Source: Haemaphysalis longicornis
Lineage: Eukaryota; Arthropoda; Arachnida; Ixodida; Ixodidae
DNA: 64,000 nt
Reading direction: 5' to 3'
NCBI GenBank assembly: GCA_013339765.2
Contig: CM023457.1
Location: 55,763,745-55,827,744, forward strand
The translations under genes and the position numbers were made by a program. Numbering within the stretch: position 1 is the first letter of the stretch; every line of letters begins with the position of its first letter. The notes under the pieces were generated by a model. It saw only the letters and a program-made list of their open reading frames with translations, had not been told where the DNA came from and did not search any database. This document shows, piece after piece, positions 12,011 through 23,739 of this stretch.

Positions 12011-13780
12011 CTCTTTCTCTCTGTTTCTCTCCATCCATCATAGGCCCCTCCCTATTTTTCAGGAAGTTATCCCTGGATCACTTCAAGAGCTAAGGGCATG
12101 CAAATGAAGCTTACAGGGCTGTTTCAGCGGTATTAAAAGATGCACAGGTCGGGAGAAAAGGCGTAAAGAACTGGCAGGAAAATGTGGAGCTAGTAGCAGA
12201 AATATCGGAACACACAAGCGTACAGCGTCGAGGGGCTCCATGTGACAAAATGCGCTGGCGATCGGAACAGACAAGAGGACGCGCCGGTGCACGTTCCCCC
12301 CACACCGAAAATGCCCAGCAGAAAGTATGAGACTCCGACGACGACACAGCAACAAAGGGCAGAAGTCCTTAATTCACAATTTATACTGTCAAGTGCAGCC
12401 ACGTGTGATATACTTGTCGCTCCGGCGCACACGGGTACCGATGGAGACAACTACGAGTACAGGGAACGTGCTCTCCTCATGCGCACACGTGTACAACGGT
12501 GACGCCGCACCGTCCTTTTAAATTTACCGCCACCCCCGCCACCTCAGCTTGAGCTCCGCCTGCCCACCCAATTTCAACGAAGAAGGCGACGGAGTCTTCT
12601 GGTGCGTCTTAATGAGGCGTTCATTAGTGGCCCAAGAGCGCACTCGTGCAGTTTGTTTCCATTAGGCTTCGAACGCGGACGAGCGCCGAAGACTGCAACC
12701 TCTGGCGCAATGCGAACGCGCCGTATGTTTAACCTCCCTCCTGCGTCTCTTTTGAGCGACGAATGTCTTGCACGAAAAACCTTTACGCACAGTAAATTGC
12801 CCGAAGTCGTATTCGAGTTCTAACTGATTCTACACCGGGACCACGTGCTTTCCATCTCGCTTCCCCCGGGAAGGAAGGTATCGGTAAGCACAATCCCTGA
12901 CGCCAGAATCCCAAGTGAGCATGGTAACCTTGGGGGTGTCAGTGTAGTGCGTATTACGTCGCATGAACGGCTCGGCACGTGCGATTTATTGACGGGCGCC
13001 CGGCACGTGTCGCCGGGCGAGTACGGAGGGCGCACACTGGCTCTGGCGGTGATCACGCACTTGGAGGGGCCACTTTTATAGCCCAATCACAGCGGTCCCG
13101 CAAAAAAGTAAAAGAAACTTCCTAGAGGGTGAAGGAAGCGAGTATACAAGGAGAAGGAAGAGGGTGGAATGCAATTTATTCCACCAATTTTTTCCGTCCC
13201 TCCGTCCACTTAACTGCTGACGAGAATGGTGCCAGAGTCTTCACACTACCTGAGAACACGCGAGGAAAGATCGATTTGTTGGGAGGAGTATGGAGCCTCG
13301 CGGCACGAAAAAAGAGAAACTTGAGGCACTTCTTGCCGCTCCCAACGCTTTCCTTTTTCTTTCCTTTCCTGGCAACCGAGCCGGCGTAAGTCCCTCCTTA
13401 TGCTTCCCGATAAGAGGACCTTAAAATGCGAGTAATGGCAACGATCTCACACTTTGCCTCCCCGCCCCCTCACCCTCTGAAGATTTTCTGCCTTTGCGGA
13501 GAGCGAGGAGAAGAGAACATGCCGCGTGGCCATTATGTTCTCCACATACGTTAAATATTACCCGAGATCTATAAGGCCCTCTGTGTGCGGTCAGTCCATC
13601 GCTCCTCCCTATAGCTCTCCGCAAGACCCCGTGTTTTGTTAACTGCGAGGCAGTTTACCTTTAACCAGCCAAGGGACAATTTCGTGTCCGCGTCAGCAGA
13701 AAACTCCAAGGCTACTACTGTGTACATTAAAAAAACATCCCAAGCTACTACTGGCTACTGAAAACACCCATGATACACAA
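12011..13780. other. Anonymous non-coding sequence
   Basis: This is moderately GC-rich with many overlapping short frames on both strands. I could not align it with the sequence after 58960. No exon, RNA gene or transposon is recognisable. Confidence 0.4.
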
Positions 13781-13784
13781 ACTA

Positions 13785-13885
13785 CTGGCACTGTCAGGGA
13801 TTGAACCTGGGTACGAATGGAGAGGCGGTCCGAGAGCCCGTCGTCTTGCAACACTTGGAGACGTGGAGGCAGACGGTGATTTGTA
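13785..13885 (-). repeat. tRNA-derived SINE-like fragment
   Basis: On the minus strand a B box GGTTCAATCCC (13798-13808) is preceded by an A-box-like CCAAGTGTTGCAAGACG. The spacing suits a tRNA-derived promoter, but no cloverleaf forms. The AAGACGAC stretch resembles the SINE at 55740-55870. Confidence 0.5.
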
Positions 13886-13989
13886 TTCCGCGCGTAGGGA
13901 GGGGGAGGGTGGCTTTTCGGAGGTGACACATAAAAACAAGAGTGAGAGGGATGCAATGAGAGAGGTTGACCTATAGCCGCTAGCCGCAC

Positions 13990-14610
13990 GCGCGGCCCTC
14001 TTCCTGAACCCTTCGAATGACGCTCCATCTTCCGTTTCCTTTCTGCCGACGCCATTCCTTTCATTGCTCTTCCCTCCCTCGACGAGACTTGTGCCCTCTG
14101 TTGAGAAGAAAAACTTCGCTATGTTAATATTATGCGCTCAATAAACACTGCTCTCCTCTGCCGATGCTGTTGCGACTGGGACGCCGCCCCAGGCGAATCC
14201 CAAGTCACGGACGGCAGAGACTCTGGGGATTTGATTTGATTGATTGATTGTAGGGTTTAATAACGCGCCGATGCAACGCAGGCGATGAGGAGCGCAGTAG
14301 TGGAGGGCTCCGGGTTAATTTTGACCACCTGGGGATCTATGAAGTGCGTCTAAATCTCGTACACCCGGGCGTTTTTTCTTGTCGCCTCCATCAGAAAAGC
14401 GGTAGCCCCGGCCGGGAATCGAACCGGCGTCCTCGTGCTCAGCAGCAAAACACCTTAGCCACTGAGCCACCGCTGCGGGTCAGAGACTCTGGTGTGACTC
14501 TTTGTAGAGCCACGTGTGTGAATTCAAGGGACACCACGATGCGTAATCGTTGTGGGTGTCGTTTACAGCTTCGCACTCCAACCATTTTCGCTGCGTGCAT
14601 TGGAACTATT
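13990..14610 (+). repeat. Interspersed repeat split by a Ruka SINE (second copy at 38745-39060)
   Basis: Segments flanking the SINE match 38745-39060 in order. CCCTTCGAATG and TTTCTGCCGACGC (14007-14055) match 38764-38810. GGGACGCCGCCCC (14178-14190) matches 38880-38892. CTCTTTGTAGAGCCACGTGTG (14498-14518) matches 38934-38954. It is non-coding as far as I can tell. Confidence 0.7.
14227..14480 (-). mobile_element. Ruka-type tRNA-derived SINE, complete
   Basis: On the minus strand it starts with a tRNA-like head whose A box contains GGCTCAGTGGCTAAGG and whose B box is GGTTCGATTCC. It continues through the family body and ends in a (TCAA)n tail read here as TTGATTGATTGATTG. It is flanked by a perfect 12-bp target duplication, CAGAGACTCTGG, at 14215-14226 and 14481-14492. 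The head should act as an internal RNA polymerase III promoter. Confidence 0.92.
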
Positions 14611-15030
14611 TTTAACACGACAGTGTTTTATTCCGGTATTCACGAAGATTTCACTTACGTAATATCCCGTCACCACGGAAATGACGGCAGCACAACGAAG
14701 CAAGCGGCCTGTAAAGGGTGCACCCCTGCACCCAGGGTCTACTTGCGGGGAAGCAAGCTTTAGTACTAATGAGTACGTTATACTTGGGGTTTTTCGTTTT
14801 CGGGTCTATATTGTAACACGAAAGTGTTTTATGCCGGAATACACCAAGACTTCACTGACGTCATATCCGTCACGGAAATGACGACAGTACTCCTTTGCCG
14901 AAGCGACCCGCCAGCAGGACGTCGCTCGCCTAGCACACCCACAAGACAGCCGCCGACCCGCAAATCATGCTCAGCTGCAGATTTCGCTGCACATTCCCTT
15001 TCGTGTTTTACCGATTCCGATGACAGAGGA
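14608..15030 (+). repeat. Dimeric interspersed repeat with an ACACGAAAGTGTT hairpin motif
   Basis: Two direct units start at about 14613 and 14816. Each begins with a self-complementary AACACGA(A/C)AGTGTT and continues with TTTATGCCGGAATACACC-like and TCACGGAAATGACG blocks. The same two-unit arrangement occurs at 28003-28235, and one unit lies inverted at 2062-2131. Bases 14900-14985 are shared in inverse orientation with 1690-1775. No coding potential is recognised. Confidence 0.7.
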
Positions 15031-15049
15031 AGCAACCCCAGTTTTTTTC

Positions 15050-16215
15050 TTAGGGATTATGATGGTCGAATTGGCGTGCCCAGGCCTCCTTGTGCATTGT
15101 TTCTGTTGCACATAAATCATTATCGTGCGCACCATTCGCTTTCTTGTGATTTAGGCCGATATCATTTGGGCGCGGCCAAGTATTGAATGATATCGGAATG
15201 TTTTTTTCACGAAATGGCGTCGTACAACAGTGGTATGATTTAGAGCTTCCTGTTTACCTCCTTCTTTTTTTTCAATTTCACCAGTCAAACACTCTTCGGC
15301 AAAGCTTGAATTTCCGTATATAACATTAACTATTTCACTTAACAGGTGCAACGAGCTTCGATAACAGGTTACTACCTGAGAATCTTTAACAACCAAACTA
15401 GGGTACGTGGCTCTAAAGCAGATTCCGATTTCGCTCTTGCATCAATGGAATGCTATGTCGCAGGAAATTTAAGGCCGTTTCTAAGGTAAGCTAAGGCAGT
15501 TTCTCTGGCTTCCTACTCCTGCGTGCTTGTCTAATGACCCAAACACTTTATCCTCGTACCTTCCTTTTTTAACGCCATCTTGTTCCGTCTCCGCAGCCAG
15601 CGCCCTCTTTTCCCGACTGCCCGGTCGGGACCATCGTTGCGTGGACACTTCCATTATCTTTCCATCATTCCCCCCGCCTTTTTCCTGAGTCACCCTCGTT
15701 ACGATCGTCTGGCTGCACCCTGCACCCCTGTTTTCTTTGTTCACTTTCTTTGCTCATATTCTTGCGCTCGTTCGACCTTCCCCAAAATGTGCCCTTAGCG
15801 AAGCTGTCGCATTGCTGAGGGACCCGGAACAATCAGGCCGACCGAGCGCTTGGGGGCAGGGGGAGGTGCAAGCCTTCCTAAAAAGCCAATGACTACAGCC
15901 AACCGTTGGCCAAGGAGGGGGGCTTCGGGAGGAGGTTATTTTCGTTGAGCACCGGCGGAAGACCAGCCCTTGTTGTAGAAGCAGTCTAACGCGACGTGCA
16001 CCATTAGCTCACCTTTTTTTTGTCCCACATTTTCTTCTGCTACTACAGTACCTGTTAACATTACGGCTCCCATTTCTGAAACTGCCTTCAATTCCAGTCG
16101 AAGACTTTAAAAGCTGGAAGGTGGTACTAACATTGGTGCTACGGCCATCTGGCTACACGTTGTAAACTGCATTACCGCTTTGCGCTACGCTGGACGACAT
16201 TTTACGCAGTGTGAT
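15050..16215. other. Anonymous non-coding sequence
   Basis: Unremarkable sequence with no supported gene or element. The short frames at 15481-15798 lie in opposite directions over one GC-rich stretch and are not credible genes. Confidence 0.4.
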
Positions 16216-16219
16216 GATT

Positions 16220-17535
16220 AGAGACCGGATTTTAGGCATATGCCTATTTTGTTCCTTGTGCTCCTATCACCCAATTTTGATACATCGTCATGAATTAGAT
16301 CTTAAGAAGAGGTTGTAATGTGTTTCATTGTGTCTATAATTACCTATTTTGGTGTTTGTGCCTAACAGTCTATAAATGCCTAGAAATGCCTCTTTTCAAA
16401 ATCGCCGCCTGTATGAACCCTATTTACCCCAAGTTTCGCTTTCCAGAGCAGATTGAAATGGTTATTCGTGTTACCGGGCATCACTTGACTGTTCGAAACC
16501 TTATAGGGTTCAAGCTAGCCCTCCAGTTCAGCCAACTTCCGGAACACAACCTCTAGTTGTAGTGGAATGGGACTCTCATCCTCAGTGAGAAGAGGCACAA
16601 TTTCTGAATCTAAAAATCTGAAGGTGGCGGTAGTTTTCAATTTTTTTCCACAATTTTTCACAGTGATTCTTAGAATAATTTCTGCGTGCTTTCCAAACAG
16701 ACTTCTTCAAGCATGTGCAGTCGCACCATCGCTTCTAGAAACATACTCAAATCTAACTGTGTTTTAAACACAACGGTAGAGCATAAAACGCATTCTCGTT
16801 GGCAGGTCATTCCTTTATGCGCAGCCGGATTTCTTACGCCTTAAAATTCACACTGCCGATGAGGTTTGAACCATGCTGTTCCATCAAAAATCTGTTCGGC
16901 TTGTTAAACTTTTTGAAAAATGCTCTACGAACGTGTTGAAGTGCATTTGGCAATGATGGGACGTCTTCCCTGTACAATTCGGAGAATATCATTCGATCTC
17001 AGAAAATTGCTAGAGCAGTAACCTAACAATCCTCATGTAAGAGTATGTTAATTTCTAGGCTAAATCGCCGTCTCCCTGATTTTATTTTTATGTCTGTCTT
17101 TCGTTGTGTCATAATTAGACTGTGTCAGGCAGACATAATGTAGCGCTCTTCTTACTCAGTATTCCCAGCTCTCAATATTCTTTTTCAAGCAGGTTTCACC
17201 ATATGCGACGCTCGAGCAAGCGACAGCGACCATTCAACGTGAATGTGAGCAGTGCTCGTGTTGAATAAAGCCAGCGCATCGCCATTAGTCCACTAGTTTT
17301 ATGGGACAAAGATCGCCTATGTTCAATTTGGTAGCGCCTTGGGTCAACATAAACAATAACATTATTTATTTTTTTTCGTAGATACAGGTCCCGCACGTCT
17401 TCGTTGGAATAGTTGGCATTTAATGTAAAAATTCATCCTGCCGATAATTTAGGATGTGGAAGGAGTAAAACGTTGTTTTGCCTGCCTATTTGGCGCCTAA
17501 ATCGCATGTTTTAATGCCTAAAAAACTGCCTCTAG
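16220..17535. mobile_element. Possible decayed TIR element rich in TGCCTA motifs
   Basis: Near the left edge there is GATTTTAGGCATATGCCTA (16228-16246), and TGCCTAAAAAACTGCC sits near 17515 at the right. Further TGCCTA copies lie just inside both ends. The similarity of the ends is modest and no target duplication is clear. The interior has no recognisable transposase. Confidence 0.25.
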
Positions 17536-18280
17536 TGATGATTCAGGAAATAGACTGCTTTTGGGGAAAATGTACTCAAGATTGGCGGCAGATTTTGGAA
17601 AATTGCCACTTCGGCGTTAACATGCCCACGCAATACCTGTTTCTCTGCAGTGTGCTGTAGACCGAGCATGAGGAGGAATTCGGGCCATCCGCTGTTTTTA
17701 TATTCTATGAACCAAGCTTCTTGGTGCGAGTGTTCTTTTTAATCATTCTGCAACGAGAACACTTGGGTAGAAATGTGTAGTCTAATCGGCAACCTCGCGC
17801 TCAAATACCGGATCCCCTTGTGGAGCTTTGCTGTGGCGGAAAATTATACCCAGAAGGATTGGGAGTACTAACTCACACCAAAGTTTTTTTCCTCAGTTCA
17901 AAGCTGCTGCTGGGATGAAACTGTTTAAGCTACAAGCACCATAGATGGGCTATTACGACTGCAGAAAAAATCAGTTGGTAAGTCCCCGAGGAAGTCCTGG
18001 AGTGTACAAATTGCGAAACTTAACCATGCCACTGAGCAGCCACCTAACAAGCCAGCAACGTTACCAACGGGCCACGGGGTTATACACTATTATCCAAGAA
18101 CCAGCGAGCCTATTTTCTGCGTGCAGTTATGAGCGGGTTTCCTCCCTTTACACACCTGATGACCCACTAGATTAAAACAGAAAATTATTGCACAATTTAT
18201 TCTTACCAACTTCAAAGAATCCGTAGATAGCAGAGGTGTGGGCACGAGTATAAGGCAGTTTCCTTTCTTGAAAGCACATG

Positions 18281-18281
<1 letters not shown>

Positions 18282-18321
<40 letters not shown>

Positions 18322-18343
18322 ATATATATATATATATATTATA
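18282..18343. repeat. (AT)n microsatellite
   Basis: An almost uninterrupted alternating AT tract with two single-base breaks. Confidence 0.95.
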
Positions 18344-18388
18344 TGTCCAGCTACGCCCTTTTTGTTGCATCATTACTGATGCGTTTAA

Positions 18389-19428
18389 AGGAATACTGAC
18401 ACAAAACTTTTGCATCTTTTTTTTTGTTGCGATAAGAAGCTAATGACCTACTTTCACGTGTGCAAACTTCATTTGCTTCAGCGTGCGACGGTTGTTTGAT
18501 TAGAGACGTTTTTAATGCAACCAGTTGCAGTTTCGGTTTCAGCGGGTGCCGCCAAACGTGGGATTTTGAATAAAAAAGCTGTCCACGTGACCGTCGGACG
18601 GATATCACAAAGCAGAGCTGCCGTAGCACTCTCGATTCTGCGTCGCCGGCAGTTTCTGCGAACGCCCCTACGTACTGATCTCGTCAGCCGCTTAATTAAA
18701 ACGCAATCGTGGACGTGACGCATGCGCTGCGAGTGCAGATTGTTTCCGCGGCTAGCGAATGACCCGCGACGCTCCAGACAGTGGGTGGGGAGACGCGCGC
18801 TGGGAGCAGCCGGCCGTTCTGCCTACAGGTCTGCCTACAGATGTGTTGGGCTTGACACTGCGGCGGATATTCGATTGGCGCTCTCGTAATCGGTGTAGAT
18901 TACGTTTTTTTAATGCAATCCGCCATCGCATTAGTAACTCGTTTCTCGTATGTGCTGCCTGGTTTGGTAGTTGAGTCCCGTTCAGTGAAGCGGTAACAAG
19001 CTATCGCTCGAGCTACCGGCGCCACTTCGCGGCCGTGGCCGCCACCGGTGCCTGAAATCACTGTAGGGCTTAGGTCGCGGCCAGTTTCCCGATGAGCCAA
19101 AGAAATCCAGGCGTGTCCGCCGCAAACCATCAGATCGTTCGTTGCTCAGGAGCAGAATTTCTAGCCTGCAAGAAACGCCTGCAGTGCGGAAGAAGCCAAC
19201 AGAAACTCGTGATGTGTTTGGATGCTGTTTATTTAATCAACATCCAGGGAATGTTGATTGCGCGAGGTCCTCCTCTGGCTGCTCGGTTGCGTGTCGCACA
19301 ATTTAACATTGATTTTAAATATGTTCTACGTTGTATTTGCAGCCTATATTTTGCAGATGACGTATGTGTGGTCACACCAATCTATCTCCGAAGTTATCTC
19401 GCTTTCATAATTTTGTGTTGGTACCTCT
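18389..19428. mobile_element. TTAA-flanked TIR element, about 1.04 kb (piggyBac-like, non-autonomous)
   Basis: The left end reads AGGAATACTGACACAAAA; the right end, read inward, is AGAGGTACCAACACAAAA. The flanks are TTAA at 18385-18388 and TTAA at 19429-19432. A TTAA target with short TIRs is the signature of piggyBac-type transposition. No transposase frame survives inside: plus and minus frames are all under 120 codons and unrecognised. Assignment to piggyBac rests on the target site only. Confidence 0.6.
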
Positions 19429-19439
19429 TTAAGGCCTAA

Positions 19440-20110
19440 ATACCACACATAATTATTTTAATGCATCCGGGACTTGGAATACAATTAGAATTTGTATAGG
19501 ATCGTGGGCTTTTTATGAATATGAAACCTAGGACACTTCAACTAGCGACGTGCTACTAGATTTTTTCTAATAATTATTATTCCTGCTGGTCTTTTTGTTC
19601 ATTATATGGCATCATTTCCTGGGTCTGCGGACCCCCTTGTTACATACACAACTGTTTTCTTGTGTCAGCATCGCGTGACTTCAAAAATAAGAAGACAAAA
19701 TGCAGAACGAAAGAACTTTGCTTCAAGAAAGTTGAAGGTTTAGAGAGAAGTACCCAAAATACCGGCCAGTAAAACAAAAGTCAACACAAGTGAAGATCCC
19801 TTCGCACAAGGCCAGGGAAACGCAAGTTGCAAAACCAGGGACAAACAAGGCAACGAAAATCGGTCTGTGTATGCTCCCGATCTCCCGTCCTCTTCTGCTG
19901 GCTTCGCTCAAAGGAGTACACTATAAGCCATAGAGAGAGGTTGGAAGCCATCGGAGGAGAAACGCTTCGCAACCTGCCCTTCCCTGACGGCTGAGCTGCG
20001 TGCACGCCCTGAGAGCATGCCGAGAGCTCCAGGGTCGTTCGGAGCAGCCGGGCAGCTATCCGTGGAGGAAGAGTGCGCAATGGCCCATTAGGCCTCGCGC
20101 CGATCGTCTC
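19440..20110. other. Anonymous non-coding sequence
   Basis: AT-rich at first, then mixed. No gene or repeat family is recognised. Confidence 0.4.
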
Positions 20111-20112
20111 TC

Positions 20113-20118
<6 letters not shown>

Positions 20119-20180
<62 letters not shown>
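20119..20180. repeat. (CT)n microsatellite
   Basis: A near-perfect CT dinucleotide array. The three overlapping frames read only serine-leucine or arginine-glutamate repeats. Confidence 0.95.
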
Positions 20181-20183
<3 letters not shown>

Positions 20184-20184
20184 T

Positions 20185-23100
20185 TGTTTTGCGCCCGAAG
20201 GCAAAAAGGTGGAGCATGGTTGGCAGCAGGTGACGACCTATTTCGCATTGCCCACGGCTGATACCCCGGATGGTCGTGCACGGTAGAACCCGATGTGATG
20301 ACTTCCTCAGTTTTGAGCAATTTATTTTAGTGCCTCTTGCTACCATTCATAATCGCTTCCTTTTTGTTGCTTTTGCAATGCGGAAAGCTTCTTGCTAGCA
20401 CGTACAAGACGTGTAGGGAGGAGTGGGAGAGATGGGCTGTGGTTGAGCAGACGTATTCAGTCTAGCCTGTCCGACGCCATCGAAGATTGCAGGTTCCAGG
20501 CTTTTTCTCGTCACACACTTCCAACCTAATTCTCCAGGCCGAATGTTTTGAACAAGATTTGGAAATGTGTTATACACACCTTTGATCTACGAGAAGGAAT
20601 AAGTCAATTAGCATTTACGACGCAACATTGCTTATAGCACAAAAAGTTGCACTCGCTTTGCTGTTTTTGTTACGAGTTAATGACCGACGAGTACACTCGC
20701 CATGAACAAATTACAATGAATGTCAGACTTCTCCTGATATTTCGCCATGTGCGTGTTGGAGAACAGAACACATATAAGTGTTCTACGGAGTAAAATACTA
20801 CACAGAGTGCACAGAAAAAACAATAAAGTCACTCAATGTTTCAGATGCTTTACCTCATCCAAGCCCTAGGGACAACGCGTTCCATGACTGGCGACTGGGC
20901 GTGCGCGGAAAACAGAATTAGTCCCCGCAAGTTTTTTTTCTAGGCAGTCGTTTTATGTGCTTCCACGCGAATCGACGACCCAGGCACATGCAGTTGGTCG
21001 CCTTGTTCCTATAACTTAGTGCCCCGTAGTGCCCTGCGGCAAAAGCTGGAAGTACTTCCTTCAGACTCCATCCAATTCTGCCGTAGAGTTCCGCCGCGTA
21101 CGCCAGCGGTGAAAAAGCAAAACGCAAAAGCAAGTCGCGCGTGGTTACAACCTTTCGAGTAAGTGGTCTTGAACAGAAGACTGAACACACGGCGGTGGTG
21201 GGCGAAATATACGGGGACTACGTGAGGAATCGAACACGGAAGGCGGACGAACGAAGAAAAGTGTGAATGGACGCGGGAAAATAATTTCTTTGGCAAGCCG
21301 AGGGAGTTGCTTGAAGAGAAATGGGAAAAATAACTGATTCCGCAAAGAAATACCGCTGAAGCTGGACTCGCAGCTTTTTTCGGCGTTTATTTTTCTAGTT
21401 CTCGTAGCAGGCTTAGGCGAAGTGGCGGAGAGTGGTGCTTTTGATGAGAGAAGCAGCGAGAAAGAATATTGCGCCCTGCCAATTTGGCTGAAAATAACTG
21501 ACTCCGGAAAACAGATGCGAAGTTGAAGGTCGAGGAGGGAGGTTGGGGAAGTTGCGAGAAAAATTGGTGGAATGGGAGAGAAGCGGCAGCCAGATGGGAG
21601 CAGGTGTCTGATGGACAATAATGGTGCACGCGGGCCTCCATCGTTGTTCGTCTAACTGGGCCAAGAAGCGGACGAGGTGCATTTCAGCCGTCGTGAGGAA
21701 GCGCTTGGCATATATGCATGAACCGTAATCTGGAATCCAGCAAAGGAGTCTCTCTCTTACGATTCGTGGGCGTTTGAGAAGGATTACGAATGCGTCTCTC
21801 CGAACTCAGTCAGCAAAGCGAACTGCAATGGTGTACGGCTTTTTCCTCACCCTGTCGGTGCTGAAGGAAGGCGCACAGGAATACCACAGGTGAGCTGTCA
21901 CTTTTGCCACGCAGTTATGCAATGCAGGCTTTATTATTTTATGCCCTCTAAGGTGCGCGTCCATTAGGCGTCAATATCGGATATCCCTTCAGACTAATTG
22001 ACTTTGCCCAGTGAATAAATTAAGCCTTTCGAAACGCCTCCTGTTCTCAATATTTCTACAGCAGCGCCAACGCAAATGCCGAACGTCCGCAAATAACAAG
22101 AGCAGCAGAATTCAGCAGAAATATACCAGAACAGAATCAGGCATCTGTAATCGAGCCGATTTAGATTCCACCTGGACAAAATACATCGATGGAGTCGCAA
22201 AAAACAGGTGTCAGGATATACGAGGGAGACAGTAGAATGAGGATGCATGGTACTGGCAAGGATCAATAGGGTAAATAAGAGTTGCGTGGAAATGCGAGGG
22301 AAAACTTGTGGAGGAATGGTTCCCCAGGATTTTATTCCCCATTAGGGAAGAACTGGGCAAATACAAAACAACAGGGACAAGGCGTACAGAAAAAAATTGG
22401 AGGAGAGTGAAAGTAGCTGGAGGAGAAATCAAAAGGGCAAAGGGAGTAGGCGACGGTTACACATTGTCCTAGAGGGATAACAACGAACTCTTAGTAAAGT
22501 AGAAGAAAAAGGAAAGAAGTGACCGGAACGACGGGCTTAGGGCTCAGTATTAGCAAAAAATCGCTTAAAGAGGGGGAGAACAGAAAAGGCTTTAAGATCA
22601 GCGGGAAAGAAGAACGTAAAGAGAAAGGGAATGGGCTGCATGTAAGGGAAAGAGGTCTGGAAAAACCGAGAATATTACCATTCCTTGAAGCCAAGCGATG
22701 AAAACCGGATAAAACCGGGCAATAGGTGAGAACGGGCTGACCGACGCGATGACACACGGAAATGAGAGAGGAAACGGTTTGTGCGCCAGGGGGGAAAAGC
22801 GGAGGAGACGGAGATGCTAGTTTAAGGAGCGCATGACCCGCACAGGAATGACAAGTGCGTTATATTGACGTGGTGTGGGGCGCGAAAGTGTCAATAAAAA
22901 AAGGAAGAGGGGTAATTGCTAAGTTCAAAGCGACTAGGTGAAAGGTAAGTCGAACGGATGTACCTAGAAGAAAGGAGGCTCAACAGGGCAACCTCGAAAA
23001 CTACAGGACTGTATCAAAGGAAGACATGTAAAGGACATTCTAGCTGATATGAAGACAGAGTATTTGGATTGCTTAACGCGACTAAGCTGCAAGGTTTTAT

Positions 23101-23200
23101 AGCACGGATTGACCACATGATAAACAGAATAAACACCGAGTGTTGAAATGCGCTTCCTGCTGCACCCTGCAGCAAAGCTAGAACTGGGGCTAGTTGGTTG
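20185..23200. other. Anonymous non-coding sequence
   Basis: The longest frame is 157 codons on the minus strand (21145-21618). It has a pyrimidine-biased composition, no recognisable domain and several overlapping competitors, so I do not call it a gene. A GAGGTTCC-like match near 20489 lacks a convincing A box. Confidence 0.4.
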
Positions 23201-23205
23201 TGCGT

Positions 23206-23483
23206 ACTCGGAATCGTGCTGATTTAGGAGTGAAACAGAAAGGAACAACATGCAGACACGAGGATGCACGAACCAACAACTGATTTAGCTCTTCACAAAA
23301 CACACTAATATACATAAAACGTCTCTTTTACAACGGCAGAATGAAATTTAAATAGTGTAACATAGACATTTTATGTATATTTGTTTGTGTTGGGAAAAAT
23401 TAAATCAGTTGTTATTTCGCGCTTCGTCCTCTGGCTGTGTGGTTCCTTTCTGTTTCAGTCCTAAATCAGCGCGATTCAGAGTC
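23206..23483. mobile_element. Foldback hairpin with 116-117 bp arms, possible head-to-head Penelope-like ends
   Basis: Bases 23206-23321 are the inverted repeat of 23367-23483, with a 45-base loop. Strongly conserved arm blocks are GCTGATTTAGGA(G/C)TGAAAC, AGAAAGGAAC, CAACTGATTTA and ATATACATAAAA. The arms contain an (A/G)GAGGACGAAGCGCG-like stretch on the right-arm complement. That resembles the ACAGGACGAA...AAGCG layout in the terminal repeats of the Penelope-like element at 37027-37870. The link to Penelope is an inference. Confidence 0.7.
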
Positions 23484-23684
23484 TGAACCCTTCAAATGAA
23501 AGCATCACTACAACATCGACGACGGTGGTAATAATTATTGCGATGATAGTGATAATGTTGGTGGTAGTAGTGGTGGCGGCAAGGAACAGAAAGGTACCAA
23601 CTGGGGCAAAGATAATATGTCTTAACAGAATAGTTATAACTAAAGTTAATGAGCGAAAGAGTGATATTAGAAGCAAAGACGCCG

Positions 23685-23735
23685 ATCATGATGATGACGA
23701 TGACGACGACGATGACGATGATGATAGTTGTGATG
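23685..23735. repeat. (GAT/GAC)n trinucleotide array
   Basis: An imperfect GAT and GAC triplet run that reads as poly-aspartate in one frame. It is not part of a credible gene. Confidence 0.9.
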
Positions 23736-23739
23736 GTGG

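Noticed and set aside
20415..20500. tRNA-like stretch with GCAGGTTCCAGGC
   Set aside because: The B box is too degenerate and no A box is at the right distance.
21145..21618. 157-codon minus-strand frame
   Set aside because: Composition-driven, overlapped by other open frames, no recognisable motif.
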